From contig NZ_CP045178.1 in NCBI RefSeq assembly GCF_009296025.1, positions 7,502,001 to 7,566,000 of the forward strand: 64,000 nt of DNA. The letters are read 5' to 3'. Under the pieces are notes generated by a model. It was not told where the DNA came from, did not search any database, and saw nothing but the letters and a program-made list of their open reading frames with translations. The stretch is from Streptomyces tsukubensis. GTDB lineage: Bacteria; Actinomycetota; Actinomycetes; Streptomycetales; Streptomycetaceae. Both the position numbers and the translations under genes were made by a program. This document shows, piece by piece, positions 35,891-45,600 of the stretch (within the stretch, counting starts at the first letter, position 1; each line of letters begins with the position of its first letter).

Positions 35891-38443
35891 GTGCACCACG
35901 ACCTCGTTACCGTCGCCGCGATGATCCAGGTTCGCGGGCCGGACTCCTTCGTGATCGCTGGACGCGAACTCAGCGGCTCCGACGCGCCGAGCACCGGCTG
36001 GCAGAGCGAGCCGGAGTCCCGTACCGGCGTGGAGGAGTCCGCGCACGCCGAGCCGGAAGGAACGGCGGTGGCGACGCTGTCACGTCTGGTCTACCGGTAC
36101 TGCTATCTCGCCTCCGCCTCCGCCTCCGCCTCCGCCTCCGCCTCCGCCTCCGCCTCCGCCTCCGCCTCCGCCTCCGCCTCCGCCTCCGCGTCCACGTCCG
36201 CTTCCGCCCTCGCCTCCGTGGCCTCCGCCTCCGGTGGCGACACGTCCTCCCCACGTGACTTCCTGGCCGCGTTGACCAGGGCGAACTCCGGTCGAGGTAC
36301 CTGGGAGGGCGGCTGGATCCTCACGTCGGCGGCCCCGGACGCCGACGGGATGCTCACCCTCACACGACGAGGTGTGGAGTTCCGCGTCCACCCTCAGGAC
36401 GTGCGACAGGCGGAGGCCGATCGCGCGGAGACCGGAGCGCGCCACGTTCGCGTGCCGCACGAGTACCGCAACCTCATACCCGGGTTCCACATGGTGCTGG
36501 GCGACGCCCCCTGGGACAACCGCGGGGAGAGGACAGCCGGCCCCACACGGTTCTACTGGAACATCGAAAGCCGCGGCGCCGCGCCCCTGGTCGCGGCGGT
36601 CTCCCGACACCTCAACGCGGCCGAAGTGCCCTACCGGGCGAAGGTCTTGAACAACCCGTCCGCCTACAACCGGCCCGATGCCGGAGTGCTGTACGTGCCC
36701 GCGGAACACCTGGCGCGCGCGGAGCCGATCATCCACGAGATCCACCGTGAAATGGCCGGGCACCTCCAGGCCGGCGTACCTCCGTTCACCAGGCGCCTGG
36801 CGCCGGGCCTGGGTACCGCCCAGGACCCCGGGAACGGACGCAGTTTCGGTCAGCATTGCAGTTCGCTGGTGGCGCGGGGGGTGTGGTCGGCGCACGAGGA
36901 GGGAACGGACGACCGCGCCGCCAGACTCCGGTCCGTCGCAGCGGAGTTCCGTCTCGACGGCCGCGACCCCGAGACACCCCACACCCGTACGGGCTCCCCC
37001 GACATCCGCCCCCTACCGGAGCGGCGGGCCCGCCGATCGGTCCGTCCAGGTCCACCGGAACCTGACACGCTCCTGGCCGCCGCGGGCCGTATCGGGCGCG
37101 ACCTGTGCGCACGCGCGATCTGGGACAGCGCGAAGCGACGGTGCACCTGGACGGGCCGACCGCGTACGCCGGGCGGACGTGCCGGTTCAGCCCCGCAACG
37201 ATCGGCCACTCTGGATCCCTACCTGTACGGCGGCCTGAGCGGCGTCGCTCTGTTTCTGGCCGAACTGGCCGAACTGGCCGAACTGGCCGAACTTTCCGAA
37301 TCCCTCGGCCGGATCGGCGGCGACGACCTCCGGCGCACCGCGCACGCGGCCCTGACCTGCGCGATCCAGCAGGCCGAACGGACGACTGGGACATCGGAGA
37401 AACTCGAACTCGGCTTCCACTACGGAGCCGCCGGTCTCGCCTTCGCCGCATGGCGCCTACAGGCACGCCACGGATACGACGTGGACCTCCACCGCGTCCA
37501 CGCCGTCATGGAACACGCCGTGACCGGCCGCGAACCGTCCGACCCGGACGACTTCCTCAGCGGCCGGGCCTCCGCCGTCACCACCATGCTCTTCCTGGAG
37601 CGCCAACCGGGCTGGGACCGCTACGGAATGTGGGCACGGGCCCTGGGCGAGGAACTCCGCGCCTCCACCGAACGGACTTTCACCCGCCCGTGGCCCACAG
37701 AGCCCCCTCCACTGACCGGCCTCTCGCACGGCGCGGCCGGCATCGGCGCCGCTCTGCTTGAGCTGTACGCGTACTCCCGCGACGATGCCTTCCTGCACGC
37801 GGGTCGCAAGGCGTTCGCCTACGAGGACGCGCTCTACGACCCGGCCGAGCGGAACTGGCCCGACCTGCGCTCACCGCAGAACCCGGACGCCGACCATGAC
37901 GCGGGTTTCGCCGTCACCTGGTGTCACGGGGCCCCCGGCATCGCGCTCGCCCGCCTCCGGGCGAGTCAACTCGACGTCGAACACCGGGACGTACACGAGC
38001 GGTGGGCCCGCGTCGCCCTCGCGACCACCCGTGCGACGCTGCGGCAGATCACCCGCCCCGAGCAAGTGGACCCCGGCGCCTGCCATGGTGTGTCCGGGCT
38101 GATCGAGACCCTGTGGATCGGCGGACACGCTCTCGACGACCCCGCGAGCCGCACCGCTGCGAGCGAAGCGGGACACCGCCTGGCGGACATCGGTACGGGT
38201 CACGACGCGGGTGTCGATGTGGGCGGTGTGGGCGTCGGTACGGGTCACGACGTGGGCGTCCACGCGGGCGTCGATACCGGCCGCGATGTGGCTGCCCCTG
38301 GCGCCCCTTCGCATCCGACCTTCCCGCTCTCCCGCACGGCCACCCCGTCCCTCATGGTGGGAGACGCGGGAGTCGGCTACCAGTTCCTGCGCCTGGCCCG
38401 TCCCCGATCGGTCCCTTCCCTGCTCACCCCGCACCGGGGCTAG
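35891..38443 (+). CDS. HopA1-like lyase fused to LanC-like cyclase (lanthipeptide synthetase)
   Basis: The 850-residue protein (GTG 35891) reads as follows. An N-terminal part (1-73) is followed by a run of 13 Ala-Ser dipeptides (74-99) and then a HopA1 effector-like domain (~120-345) with RVPHEYRNLIPGFHM, RFYWNI and KVLNNPSAYNRPDAGVLYV. A linker follows, then a LanC-like domain (~385-850) with GFHYGAAGLAF, TWCHGAPGIALARL (Cys678) and GACHGVSG (Cys731, His732), the three expected zinc ligands, and the closing GVGYQFLRLARP. HopA1-like proteins act as the phospho-lyase in class V lanthipeptide pathways and LanC closes thioether rings, so dehydration and cyclisation seem joined in one chain. A low-complexity Gly/Val/His insert lies at ~768-800 inside LanC. 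Confidence 0.85.
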   Translation: MHHDLVTVAAMIQVRGPDSFVIAGRELSGSDAPSTGWQSEPESRTGVEESAHAEPEGTAVATLSRLVYRYCYLASASASASASASASASASASASASASASTSASALASVASASGGDTSSPRDFLAALTRANSGRGTWEGGWILTSAAPDADGMLTLTRRGVEFRVHPQDVRQAEADRAETGARHVRVPHEYRNLIPGFHMVLGDAPWDNRGERTAGPTRFYWNIESRGAAPLVAAVSRHLNAAEVPYRAKVLNNPSAYNRPDAGVLYVPAEHLARAEPIIHEIHREMAGHLQAGVPPFTRRLAPGLGTAQDPGNGRSFGQHCSSLVARGVWSAHEEGTDDRAARLRSVAAEFRLDGRDPETPHTRTGSPDIRPLPERRARRSVRPGPPEPDTLLAAAGRIGRDLCARAIWDSAKRRCTWTGRPRTPGGRAGSAPQRSATLDPYLYGGLSGVALFLAELAELAELAELSESLGRIGGDDLRRTAHAALTCAIQQAERTTGTSEKLELGFHYGAAGLAFAAWRLQARHGYDVDLHRVHAVMEHAVTGREPSDPDDFLSGRASAVTTMLFLERQPGWDRYGMWARALGEELRASTERTFTRPWPTEPPPLTGLSHGAAGIGAALLELYAYSRDDAFLHAGRKAFAYEDALYDPAERNWPDLRSPQNPDADHDAGFAVTWCHGAPGIALARLRASQLDVEHRDVHERWARVALATTRATLRQITRPEQVDPGACHGVSGLIETLWIGGHALDDPASRTAASEAGHRLADIGTGHDAGVDVGGVGVGTGHDVGVHAGVDTGRDVAAPGAPSHPTFPLSRTATPSLMVGDAGVGYQFLRLARPRSVPSLLTPHRG
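36110..36187 (+). repeat. Hexanucleotide microsatellite (GCCTCC)13 in the HopA1-LanC gene
   Basis: Thirteen uninterrupted GCCTCC units encode (Ala-Ser)13 in frame, with degenerate copies beyond. Slippage would change linker length without a frameshift. Confidence 0.95.
37253..37294 (+). repeat. 9-bp in-frame repeat (GAACTGGCC) in the LanC domain
   Basis: About four copies of GAACTGGCC encode repeated Glu-Leu-Ala (AELAELAEL) in the first helix region of the LanC-like domain. The unit keeps the reading frame. Confidence 0.85.
38188..38282 (+). repeat. Imperfect GGTACGGGTCACGAC repeat in the 3' part of the HopA1-LanC gene
   Basis: CGGTACGGGTCACGAC occurs twice (near 38191 and 38236), each followed by GTGGGCGTC or CGGGTGTC variants. 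The translated segment is Gly/Val/Asp/His-rich and interrupts the LanC fold. Confidence 0.7.
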
Positions 38444-38479
38444 CAGAGCCGACAACCAGGAGCCGCTGCCCCGTGGTTG

Positions 38480-39235
38480 TCAGGTTTCGGCGCTCTTCTC
38501 CAGCATGGTGAGGAACCGCTGCGCGAAGAGGTGGGCGTCGCCGGGCCAGCGCGCGGACAGGTAGTTGCCGTCCTCCACGACGAAGGCCGGGCGATGGTCG
38601 GTGGCCGTGTCCCGCTGTGACACCGTGCGCGGGCCGCGCAGGAAGTCGGACGGTGCGGCGAGGGCGGCCGTGATCTCGTCCTGCACGTAGGCCGGGTAGG
38701 TGCGGTAGTAGCGGCCGAGGCGCCAGGCCGTCAGCAGATAGGCGGAGCGCTCCAGGTACTTGGGCAGGCAGGTGGTGCGGCGCCCGTACAGCACACTGCG
38801 GCCGATGGCCGGGTCCTGTGCGCGGGCGAGCACCAGCGGCCCGTGGCAGATGGCCGCGACCGGCCGCCCCAGCCGCCAGAATTCGGCGACCTTCAACCGC
38901 AGCACCGTCGAGCCCAGGTACTGCCGCATTCCGGCGGCGTGCCCTCCTGCCAGCAGCAGACCGTCGTAGTCGGCTGCTACGAGATCCTGCCAGGCCACAA
39001 CAGCACGGAAGCGGGGGTCGGCCACCATACGGCGGTAGATCCGCCGAGGCTCGGGCTCCGCGCCGAGTCTGCCGAGGAGGACACCGTCTAGCAGTCTCGG
39101 GTCAGCGGCGGGGACGATCCCCTGCCGCTCCGTCGCGACGACCACCTCATGGCCCGCCTCGGTGAGCGTCTGCCAGGGAACGGCCACTTCGGTGACATCG
39201 AAGTCATGGTCGGGCAGGGGCATCAGTATCCGCAT
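38480..39235 (-). CDS. DJ-1/PfpI (type 1 glutamine amidotransferase-like) protein
   Basis: The 251-residue protein begins MRILMPLPDHDFDVTEVAVPW and has the nucleophile elbow AAICHGPLVLA (Cys130, with the adjacent His) and DGLLLAGGHAAGMRQYL. These are features of DJ-1/PfpI family proteins, which include proteases, chaperones and glyoxalases. It is convergent with the RiPP operon, 36 bp from the HopA1-LanC stop, so its involvement in leader removal or detoxification is only a guess. Confidence 0.9.
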   Translation of the reverse strand: MRILMPLPDHDFDVTEVAVPWQTLTEAGHEVVVATERQGIVPAADPRLLDGVLLGRLGAEPEPRRIYRRMVADPRFRAVVAWQDLVAADYDGLLLAGGHAAGMRQYLGSTVLRLKVAEFWRLGRPVAAICHGPLVLARAQDPAIGRSVLYGRRTTCLPKYLERSAYLLTAWRLGRYYRTYPAYVQDEITAALAAPSDFLRGPRTVSQRDTATDHRPAFVVEDGNYLSARWPGDAHLFAQRFLTMLEKSAET

Positions 39236-39511
39236 GGGGACATCGTGCGCGGCCGAGTCCGACCGGACAACCCTGGCCGGTCCCGGTGCTGTACGACGCG
39301 GAAGCGGAGGGCCGCGTGAGCGGCGCCGACTGACCGAGGCCCAACTACCCGTGACACCAGCTCCAAATGTTTCGCCACACCGTGAACTTCCGTCCCGGAA
39401 TCCGCATCACACGATGTGAACGACGCACCGAGCCGCGGGATTTCGGCCGCGCGGCTGCTCTCCTGGAGAGCTGTGCGTGAGAAGGGTTCAAGATGTTCGA
39501 TGGAGGAACAC

Positions 39512-39781
39512 ATGAGGTCCTGGCGTACTCGTATCGCCCTGGCTGTCGCCGCAGGTGCCGCAGCGGTCGCCGTGCCGCTGACCGCCACCACCGCTTCCGC
39601 CGCCACCCCTCCGCCGGGTGACGGATGGCAGGAGGTCGGTGGCGAGTCGTACAACTCCTGGCAGGCCTGTTACGACCAGATGCAGAGTGACCTGCCACTG
39701 AATCCCCAGTACCACGAGGCCACTTGTACCAGCAATCCCCAGCCCGGCCTCCCCAACTTTTACTCGGAGTGGATGCGCTGA
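39512..39781 (+). CDS. Small secreted protein with two cysteines
   Basis: The 89-residue product starts at ATG 39512 with GGAGG five bases upstream. It has a signal peptide (RIALAVAAGAAAVAVPLTATT, cleavage after ASA-A) and a mature part of ~58 residues containing WQEVGGESYNSWQACYDQM and EATCTSNPQPGLPNFYSEW with two Cys, possibly disulfide-bonded. No family was recognised. An alternative start at ATG 39500 is in frame. Confidence 0.78.
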   Translation: MRSWRTRIALAVAAGAAAVAVPLTATTASAATPPPGDGWQEVGGESYNSWQACYDQMQSDLPLNPQYHEATCTSNPQPGLPNFYSEWMR

Positions 39782-39917
39782 GGCGCTTCCTGGCCCCGGC
39801 CGTCGAACGGCCGGTCAGTCATCGCTCGCGGAACCCCCGTCGGGCCGTCCCGGCGGGGGTCCCGCGTGGACGGGGACCGACGGGCCCTGTGCACTCCGGA
39901 GCCCCCTGCCGGTCTGG

Positions 39918-40142
39918 ATGTCGGACGGACGACCCGGGAGGCGGCAACGTCGCGTACAACAAGCGTTGGCCGCCCGGGACCCGGTCGTCCTCTTGGATAC
40001 GGGAGGGGCTTGCGTCATCCTGCTGGTCATCCTGCTGCTCGGCCGAGGCAGGGCCGGGGCCGCGGCCGACGTACCCCAGCAGGCGGCGGAAGCCGGGGTG
40101 GACACGGCGCCCGAGGCCCAGCCGGATGCGGGAGCACGATGA
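39918..40142 (+). CDS. Possible small membrane peptide
   Basis: A 74-residue frame with one clear hydrophobic stretch (VVLLDTGGACVILLVILLLG) after a basic N-terminus, and an Ala/Glu-rich tail. Third-position G/C is raised but not decisive. Its stop overlaps the next small frame as ATGA. No homology was recognised; it could be fortuitous. Confidence 0.3.
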   Translation: MSDGRPGRRQRRVQQALAARDPVVLLDTGGACVILLVILLLGRGRAGAAADVPQQAAEAGVDTAPEAQPDAGAR

Positions 40143-40264
40143 GCGGGCCGCACACCCTCGCCCCACCGGAACGCCAGGAGGCCCGCGATGCCGGAGAACG
40201 GCCAGTGACCCACCACCGGGCCCCTCCGCGCGGACCGACGACGGGTGACCACGCGTCGCTATGA
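40139..40264 (+). CDS. Possible 41-residue coupled micro-ORF
   Basis: It begins in an ATGA overlap with the preceding small frame and ends in another ATGA (40261-40264) leading into a 14-residue frame ending FEGCCVR. The chain of overlaps is the only support; composition is Pro/Arg/His-rich. Confidence 0.2.
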   Translation: MSGPHTLAPPERQEARDAGERPVTHHRAPPRGPTTGDHASL

Positions 40265-40440
40265 CGACCGTCACCAAGGTCTTCGAGGGGTGTTGCGTAC
40301 GCTGATCCCGCCCGTTCGCGAGGGGGCGATCCGGGGGACCGGGGCACCACCCGCCCCCGGACACGACCCGCTCGATGACGTGAAAACAGCCCTTGACCTG
40401 CAAAAACGCAGGCAGGGAGCCTATCTGTGGGAGTACTCCG

Positions 40441-40881
40441 ATGCTGCGCACCATGTTCAAATCCAAGATCCACCGGGCCACGGTCACCCAGGCAGAGCTG
40501 CACTACGTCGGCTCCGTGACCGTCGACGCCGACCTTCTCGACGCGGCGGATCTCCTGCCCGGTGAGCTGGTCCACATTGTCGACATCACCAACGGCGCGA
40601 GGCTGGAGACGTACACCATCGCCGGGGAGCGCGGCTCGGGTGTCGTGGGGATCAATGGAGCCGCCGCCCATCTGGTCCACCCCGGCGACCTCGTGATCCT
40701 GATGAGCTACGCCCAGGTCGACGACGCCGAGGCGCGTGCCATGGTCCCGCGTGTGGTGCACGTCGACGGTGACAACCGGATCGTGGCGCTCGGGTCGGAC
40801 ACCTCCGAGCCGGTGCCGGGGAGCGCGACCGGGCGCGGTCCGCATACGCAGGCCCCGGCACGCACGGGACTGACCGCGTAG
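40441..40881 (+). CDS. panD: Aspartate 1-decarboxylase
   Basis: The 146-residue pyruvoyl enzyme makes beta-alanine from aspartate for pantothenate and CoA. It begins [20 protein letters not shown] and has YVGSVTVD, in which the Gly-Ser bond is self-cleaved to form the pyruvoyl group at the Ser. [23 protein letters not shown] is also typical. The last ~20 residues extend past the usual end with a Pro/Thr/Gly-rich tail. GGGAG lies upstream of ATG 40441. It is separate from other pantothenate genes here and may supply beta-alanine to another pathway, though no such link is visible. Confidence 0.93.
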   Translation: MLRTMFKSKIHRATVTQAELHYVGSVTVDADLLDAADLLPGELVHIVDITNGARLETYTIAGERGSGVVGINGAAAHLVHPGDLVILMSYAQVDDAEARAMVPRVVHVDGDNRIVALGSDTSEPVPGSATGRGPHTQAPARTGLTA

Positions 40882-40981
40882 CCCGTCCGCGTACGACACG
40901 GGGAGTGCGTGCGAGGCGTGGGGGTATGCGTGGGAGGACTCCAAGAGCCGGAACCACCTGATGGCTGGAGGAACGGACGAG

Positions 40982-41218
40982 ATGACACGACCGCCAGAAC
41001 CCACACCGCCCAGTCCCGCCCCTGGGCCTGGCCCCACACCACCGGGGCCCGACCCCGTACCGCCGCTTCCCGACCCGGATCCGGTACCGCCCGCGCCGAC
41101 ACCGCCACTGCCGGGCCCCGGCGTCCCCGACCCCGGGCCACAGCCCCCGCTGCCTGGGCCGTCCCCCATGCCGGGCCCCCCGGCGCCGGAACCCGAGCCG
41201 CAGCCTGGACCGGTGTAG
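40982..41218 (+). CDS. Proline-rich small protein
   Basis: The ~78-residue frame starts at ATG 40982 (GGAGG upstream) and is almost entirely Pro with Gly, Asp, Glu and Val (PPEPTPPSPAPGPGP pattern). No signal or membrane segment is seen. Similar Pro-rich hypothetical peptides are common in Streptomyces; an extended disordered polypeptide is likely. Confidence 0.45.
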   Translation: MTRPPEPTPPSPAPGPGPTPPGPDPVPPLPDPDPVPPAPTPPLPGPGVPDPGPQPPLPGPSPMPGPPAPEPEPQPGPV

Positions 41219-41283
41219 GCGGGTCGCGGCAGGCGGGGGAGCGGTACGCGCGTACGGGTGCGTACGGGTGAGAGTGCGTACGC

Positions 41284-41320
41284 GTGAGGGGCGCCACCCA
41301 CAGTGGGTGGCACCCCTCAC
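41284..41320. terminator. Long stem-loop
   Basis: GTGAGGGG (41284-41291) and CCACCCAC (41294-41301) pair with GTGGGTGG (41303-41310) and CACCCCTCAC (41311-41320), a nearly perfect stem with almost no loop. It separates the proline-rich gene from the gnd scar. Confidence 0.75.
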
Positions 41321-41373
41321 CCATGCCGCCACTTGTTCTGCCGGACAGCGCCGGACAGCGCCGGACGGTCCGG

Positions 41374-41493
41374 TCAGCTCTCGATCTCGGACTTGTCACC
41401 GCCCCGGCGATCTCGTGGAAGCCTTGGGCGCAAGAGACGATCTTCGACGCGTACAGGGTCTGCTCGACCCGGTCGGCGAAGGCCGCCGCCTCG
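41374..41493 (-). pseudogene. Fragment of 6-phosphogluconate dehydrogenase gene
   Basis: Positions 41374-41405 match the last 32 nt of the intact gnd gene (52624-52655) with two changes. From 41406 to 41493 the match resumes at 53029-53116 (protein segment EAAAFADRVEQTLYASKIVS with QGFHEIA). The skipped stretch is 373 nt, which shifts the frame. The scar has the same orientation as gnd and lies 11.2 kb from it. It cannot encode a working enzyme. Confidence 0.9.
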
Positions 41494-41620
41494 CCCAAGC
41501 CGGCCGGGGACGAGATACCCACCTCCAGGTCCCCGGTGCCGAGGCGGCCGACGCCGCGCCTTCGCCGAGATCGCCGCACGGACCACCTGAGCGGCTCCGC
41601 CACGCGACGGGCGGAGCCGC

Positions 41621-42277
41621 TCACGGTTGACGTCGGGCGAGGGTGATCCCTCCCAGCTTGCTCTCGGCAGAGGTGAGAGTCCTGTGCGTCTCGACGGCGA
41701 AGCCGGCTTCGTTGAGCCACTCAATCGTCTGATGGTGCTGCCGACGATGGACATGGACCTTCATCGGGTGCCCGCCATACCCTTCAGTCTTCAACCGCGA
41801 TGCGTCGCCGACATGGAAGCCGAGCAGCAAAGGCCCACCGGGCCGCAGCACTCGACGGAAATGCGCAAGAACCGAGCTGATCTCGTCGTCGGGAATGTGG
41901 ATCAGTGAGTACCAGGCGACCAGGCCGGTCACCGAGGCGTCGGCCAAGGCGAGGTCCGTCATGGAACCGAGGTCGAACCGCACACCGGGGTGATCACGAC
42001 GGGCCACTTCGATCATTCCAGGTGACAGATCGATGCCGAACGCGTCCAGGCCGAGGTCCCGCAGGTGGCCTGTGATCCTGCCTGTCCCGCACCCCACGTC
42101 CGCGACCGGCCCACCGCCTTGGGCACGCACCAGGTCGGCGAACAGGGCCAAGGCCGCGCGTTCTTCAGGTGCTTCGTCCAGAATGTGACGCGTCAACTCT
42201 GCGTATTCTGCCGCGACGGTGTCATAAGACGTCCGCGTATCCGCCAGCCAGCCATCTTCGTTCAGTCCCGTCTCCAT
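41621..42277 (-). CDS. Class I SAM-dependent methyltransferase
   Basis: The 218-residue protein has motif I DVGCGTGRITGHL, motif II-type acidic IDLSPGMIEVARR, and the post-motif LVAWYSLIHIPDDEISSVLAHFRRVLRPGG, all typical of the methyltransferase 11/25 group. It would methylate a small molecule in the cytoplasm. ATG 42277 is preferred over a TTG six codons upstream. It directly follows the gnd scar. Confidence 0.88.
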   Translation of the reverse strand: METGLNEDGWLADTRTSYDTVAAEYAELTRHILDEAPEERAALALFADLVRAQGGGPVADVGCGTGRITGHLRDLGLDAFGIDLSPGMIEVARRDHPGVRFDLGSMTDLALADASVTGLVAWYSLIHIPDDEISSVLAHFRRVLRPGGPLLLGFHVGDASRLKTEGYGGHPMKVHVHRRQHHQTIEWLNEAGFAVETHRTLTSAESKLGGITLARRQP

Positions 42278-42309
42278 CGACCGCAGGCTACCCAAGTCAT
42301 CGATCGGGC

Positions 42310-42555
42310 GTGACGGCGTGGTGCAGAGAATGCCTGTTCACCGTCGCCGTCGACTTCTGCCCCTACGGAGAGCACCGGGTCCTGGCACGAGTCCCCTACC
42401 GCGGAACCGCCGAGCGGTTTCGCGTCTGGTCGGCCGACCCGGCTCCTGCCGTGGCCGCCGCGGCCGGCCCCGACCGCTTGGACGGCCTCCCCGCCCGGTC
42501 CAGGCCAGTCATCGTGGACGCCGGTAACGGGGCAGCGGGCATCTCGTCCGGGTGA
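42310..42555 (+). CDS. Possible small protein (unsupported)
   Basis: An 81-residue frame from GTG 42310 contains a Cys-rich start (WCRECLFTVAVDFCPYGEHR) and an Ala/Pro-rich end. There is no ribosome site or recognised family. Moderate codon bias keeps it listed at low confidence. Confidence 0.2.
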   Translation: MTAWCRECLFTVAVDFCPYGEHRVLARVPYRGTAERFRVWSADPAPAVAAAAGPDRLDGLPARSRPVIVDAGNGAAGISSG

Positions 42556-42662
42556 GTTCCCGGCCTCGGGAGCTACCTGGGTGGGCGTGCGCCCGTTGCT
42601 GGTTGCGCATGGCCCTGTTCCGACCACGAGGGGCTGGGCCGGCGGACCACAGAGGGGTGGCC

Positions 42663-45600
42663 ATGGTGCCGAGGGGAGAACGCCCGCTGGGCACGGGGGA
42701 GGGTGTGCCGCTTCGGCTGGCGAGGGAGCTGCGGTCGTTACGGCAGCGGGCGGGCAGTCCGACCTATCGGGAACTGGCCGGGGTCTCCCACTACTCGGTC
42801 GCCGCCCTTTCCTCGGCTGCGGCGGGAACGAAGCTGCCCAGTCTGGCGGTGACGGTGGCCTACGCGACGGCGTGCGGGGGCGATCGAGCCGAGTGGGAGG
42901 AACGCTGGCATGCCTTGGCGGCCGAGCACGCCCTGGCGGCGGAGCACGCGCGGGAGGAACCGGCGGACGCCGCGCCGGGACCGCGCACCGACGGTGCGCC
43001 GTACGCGGGGCTGGCGGAGTTCCGGGCCGAGGACACGGACCGGTTCTTCGGTCGCGAGCGGCTGATCGGGGAGGTGACGGACCGGCTGGAGTCGCGGCGG
43101 TTCGTCACCGTGGTCGGGGCGTCGGGCGCGGGCAAGTCGTCGTTGTTGCGTGCGGGCGTCGTACCGCGCTGGCTGCGGGCATCCTCCGAGCGGCCTGTGG
43201 TGGTCCTCACCCCAGGGCCCTGTCCGCTCGAAGAGATCGCGACCAGATTCGCCGGACCGGCGGGCAGCTCGCCCGGCGTCCTCGTCCGGGACCTGGCCGG
43301 TTCGCCCCGCGCCCTGCACCGGGCCGTGTGCCAGGCCCTCGCGGACCGGCCGGACGGGACGGAACTGCTGCTGGTGGTCGACCAGTTCGAAGAGGTTTTC
43401 ACTCTCTGCCACGACCTGGCCGAGCGCGCCGGGTTCATCGACGCGCTGCTCACCGCCGCCACCGCGGAGAACAGCCGCTGCCGCGTAGTCGTCGGCGTGC
43501 GCGCCGACTTCTACGCGCACTGTACGGACCATGCGGAGCTGGGCCGCGTGATGAGTGAGGCGCAGCTGCCGGTCGGCCCCATGACCACCGACGAGCTGCG
43601 CCGGGCCATCGTCCAACCGGCGGTGAGCGCCGGTTTCCAGGTCGAAGGCGCCCTGGTCACCGATCTCGTCAGTCAGTCGAAGGGGCAGGCCGCGGTCCTC
43701 CCGCTGCTCTCCCATGCCCTCCTGGAGACCTGGCGCCGTCGCCGCGGCACCGTCCTGACGTTGGCCGGCTACCACGCTACCGGCGGTATCGACGGCGCTC
43801 TGGCCCACACGGCCGAAAGCCTGTACGGCGCGCTCTCTCCCGGCCGGCGACGCGCGGCCCGCGACCTGCTGCTGCGGCTGACCGCGCTGGGCGAGGGCAC
43901 CGAGGACACGAAGCGCCGCATCACCCGCGCCGAACTCGACCTGTGCCCGGACGCCGCGCCGACGCCGGACGGTACCGCGCCGACAGTACTTCCCGCGCAG
44001 CGTGACGAGCGCGCCGACGACACCGCCCACGTCCTCGAACGCTTCGCGCGGGCCCGGCTGTTGACGCTCGACCTGAACAGCGTCGAGATCACCCACGAGG
44101 CGCTGATCCGCTGCTGGCCCCGGTTGCGTGGCTGGCTGCTCGAAGACCGTGAGGGGCAGCGGACCCACCGATCGCTCACCCAGGCGGCGCACGCGTGGGA
44201 GGCGGTGCGGCGCGACCCCGGCGCGCTCTACCGGGGTGTCGGACTGGCCGGGGCCCGCCAGTGGGCGGCCGGGCACGGTGCACGGCCGGGCGCCGGAGCG
44301 CTCAGCGACCGGGAACGCGCGTTCCTCGACGCGAGCCTGGCCGCACAGGCGGCCGAGGAGCGGGCGGCCCGGCGCGGAACCCGCAGGCTGCGCCGTCTCA
44401 CGCTGCTGCTCGCCCTTCTCCTCGTGTGCACGGCGACCGCCACGGGACTCGCTGTCCAGGCCCAGCGCCGGGCCGCCGGGGTGCGCGACACGGCCGTCTC
44501 GCAGCGCGTCGCGGAACAGGCAGCCGCGCTCCGGCCGACCGACCCCGCAGGCGCGCTCCAGCTCGGCCTGAGCGCGTACCGCCTGCGCCACACTGTCGCC
44601 GCGCGCGGCGCGCTGCTCAGTTCGTACGCCACGCCGTACGCGACCCGGCTCGTCGCCGCCGACCGGGTCGATGCTGTCGCGCTGCGTCCCGGCGGGCGCG
44701 TACTGGCCACCGCGGAACGTGGTCGGGCCGTAAGGCTGTGGGACGTCACCGACCCGCACCGGCCGCGCAGGCTGGCCACACTCCACGGGCGGCCGGGCGC
44801 GGTCCACTCGATGGCGTTCAGCCCCGACGGGCGGCTGCTCGCGGTGGCGGACGAGGCGGGTGTGGCGCGCCTGTGGGACGTCTCCGCGCCGTCGCGTGCC
44901 GGGGCCCCGACGGTACTCAGGGGTGTCGCGGTCGCCGTCGCGTTCGGCCGGGACGGCGGCACGCTCGCCACAGTCGGCGACGGCGCCGTACGGCTGTGGC
45001 ACACGGCGCGCCGGTGCCGGACGGCCCCAGCGGTCACCGCGGCCGGGGTGCTGGCGGAGACCGGGGAGCCGTTGGACTCGCTCGTGTTCGGCCGTGACGG
45101 CCGTACGCTCGCCGCCGGGGGCTTCCGGGGCGTCTCGCTGTGGGACCTGGGTGATACAGGACCCGCTGCTCCGGTCGACGTCGAGCCGTGCGGCGCGGCG
45201 CACCGAGCCGATCCGGCGGGGCCGGTCAGTACCCGCGCGGAACGCACCCGCATCAGTACGGCCCCGGCTCTCGCCCTCGCGCTCTCCCCGGACGGCCGCA
45301 CCCTCGCCACCAGCGGGGACGACTACGCCGTACGCCTCTGGAACGTCCCACGACCCGGCCGCCCGGCGCGCACCCCGCTCGTCGTCCTCACCGGGCACAC
45401 CGACAATGTCGGCGCCCTCGCCTTCAGCCGCGACGGCCACACCCTGGCCAGCGGCGGCGTGGACGCCAAGGTCCGGCTCTGGGACACCACAGAACCGGCC
45501 AAGGCCCACTCCCTGACCACGCTCAGCGGCCACACCGGAGCCGTCCTCGCGCTCAGCTTCGGCCAGGACGGTCGCACTCTCGCCAGTGCGGGCGGCACCG

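Noticed and set aside
36080..36982. Minus-strand frame with a poly-Gly stretch, and an overlapping poly-Arg frame
   Set aside because: Direct antisense readings of the GCCTCC repeat in the HopA1-LanC gene.
39815..40252. 145-residue minus-strand frame
   Set aside because: Arg/Ser/Pro-rich with no ribosome site; the plus-strand small frames in the same place are somewhat better, though still weak.
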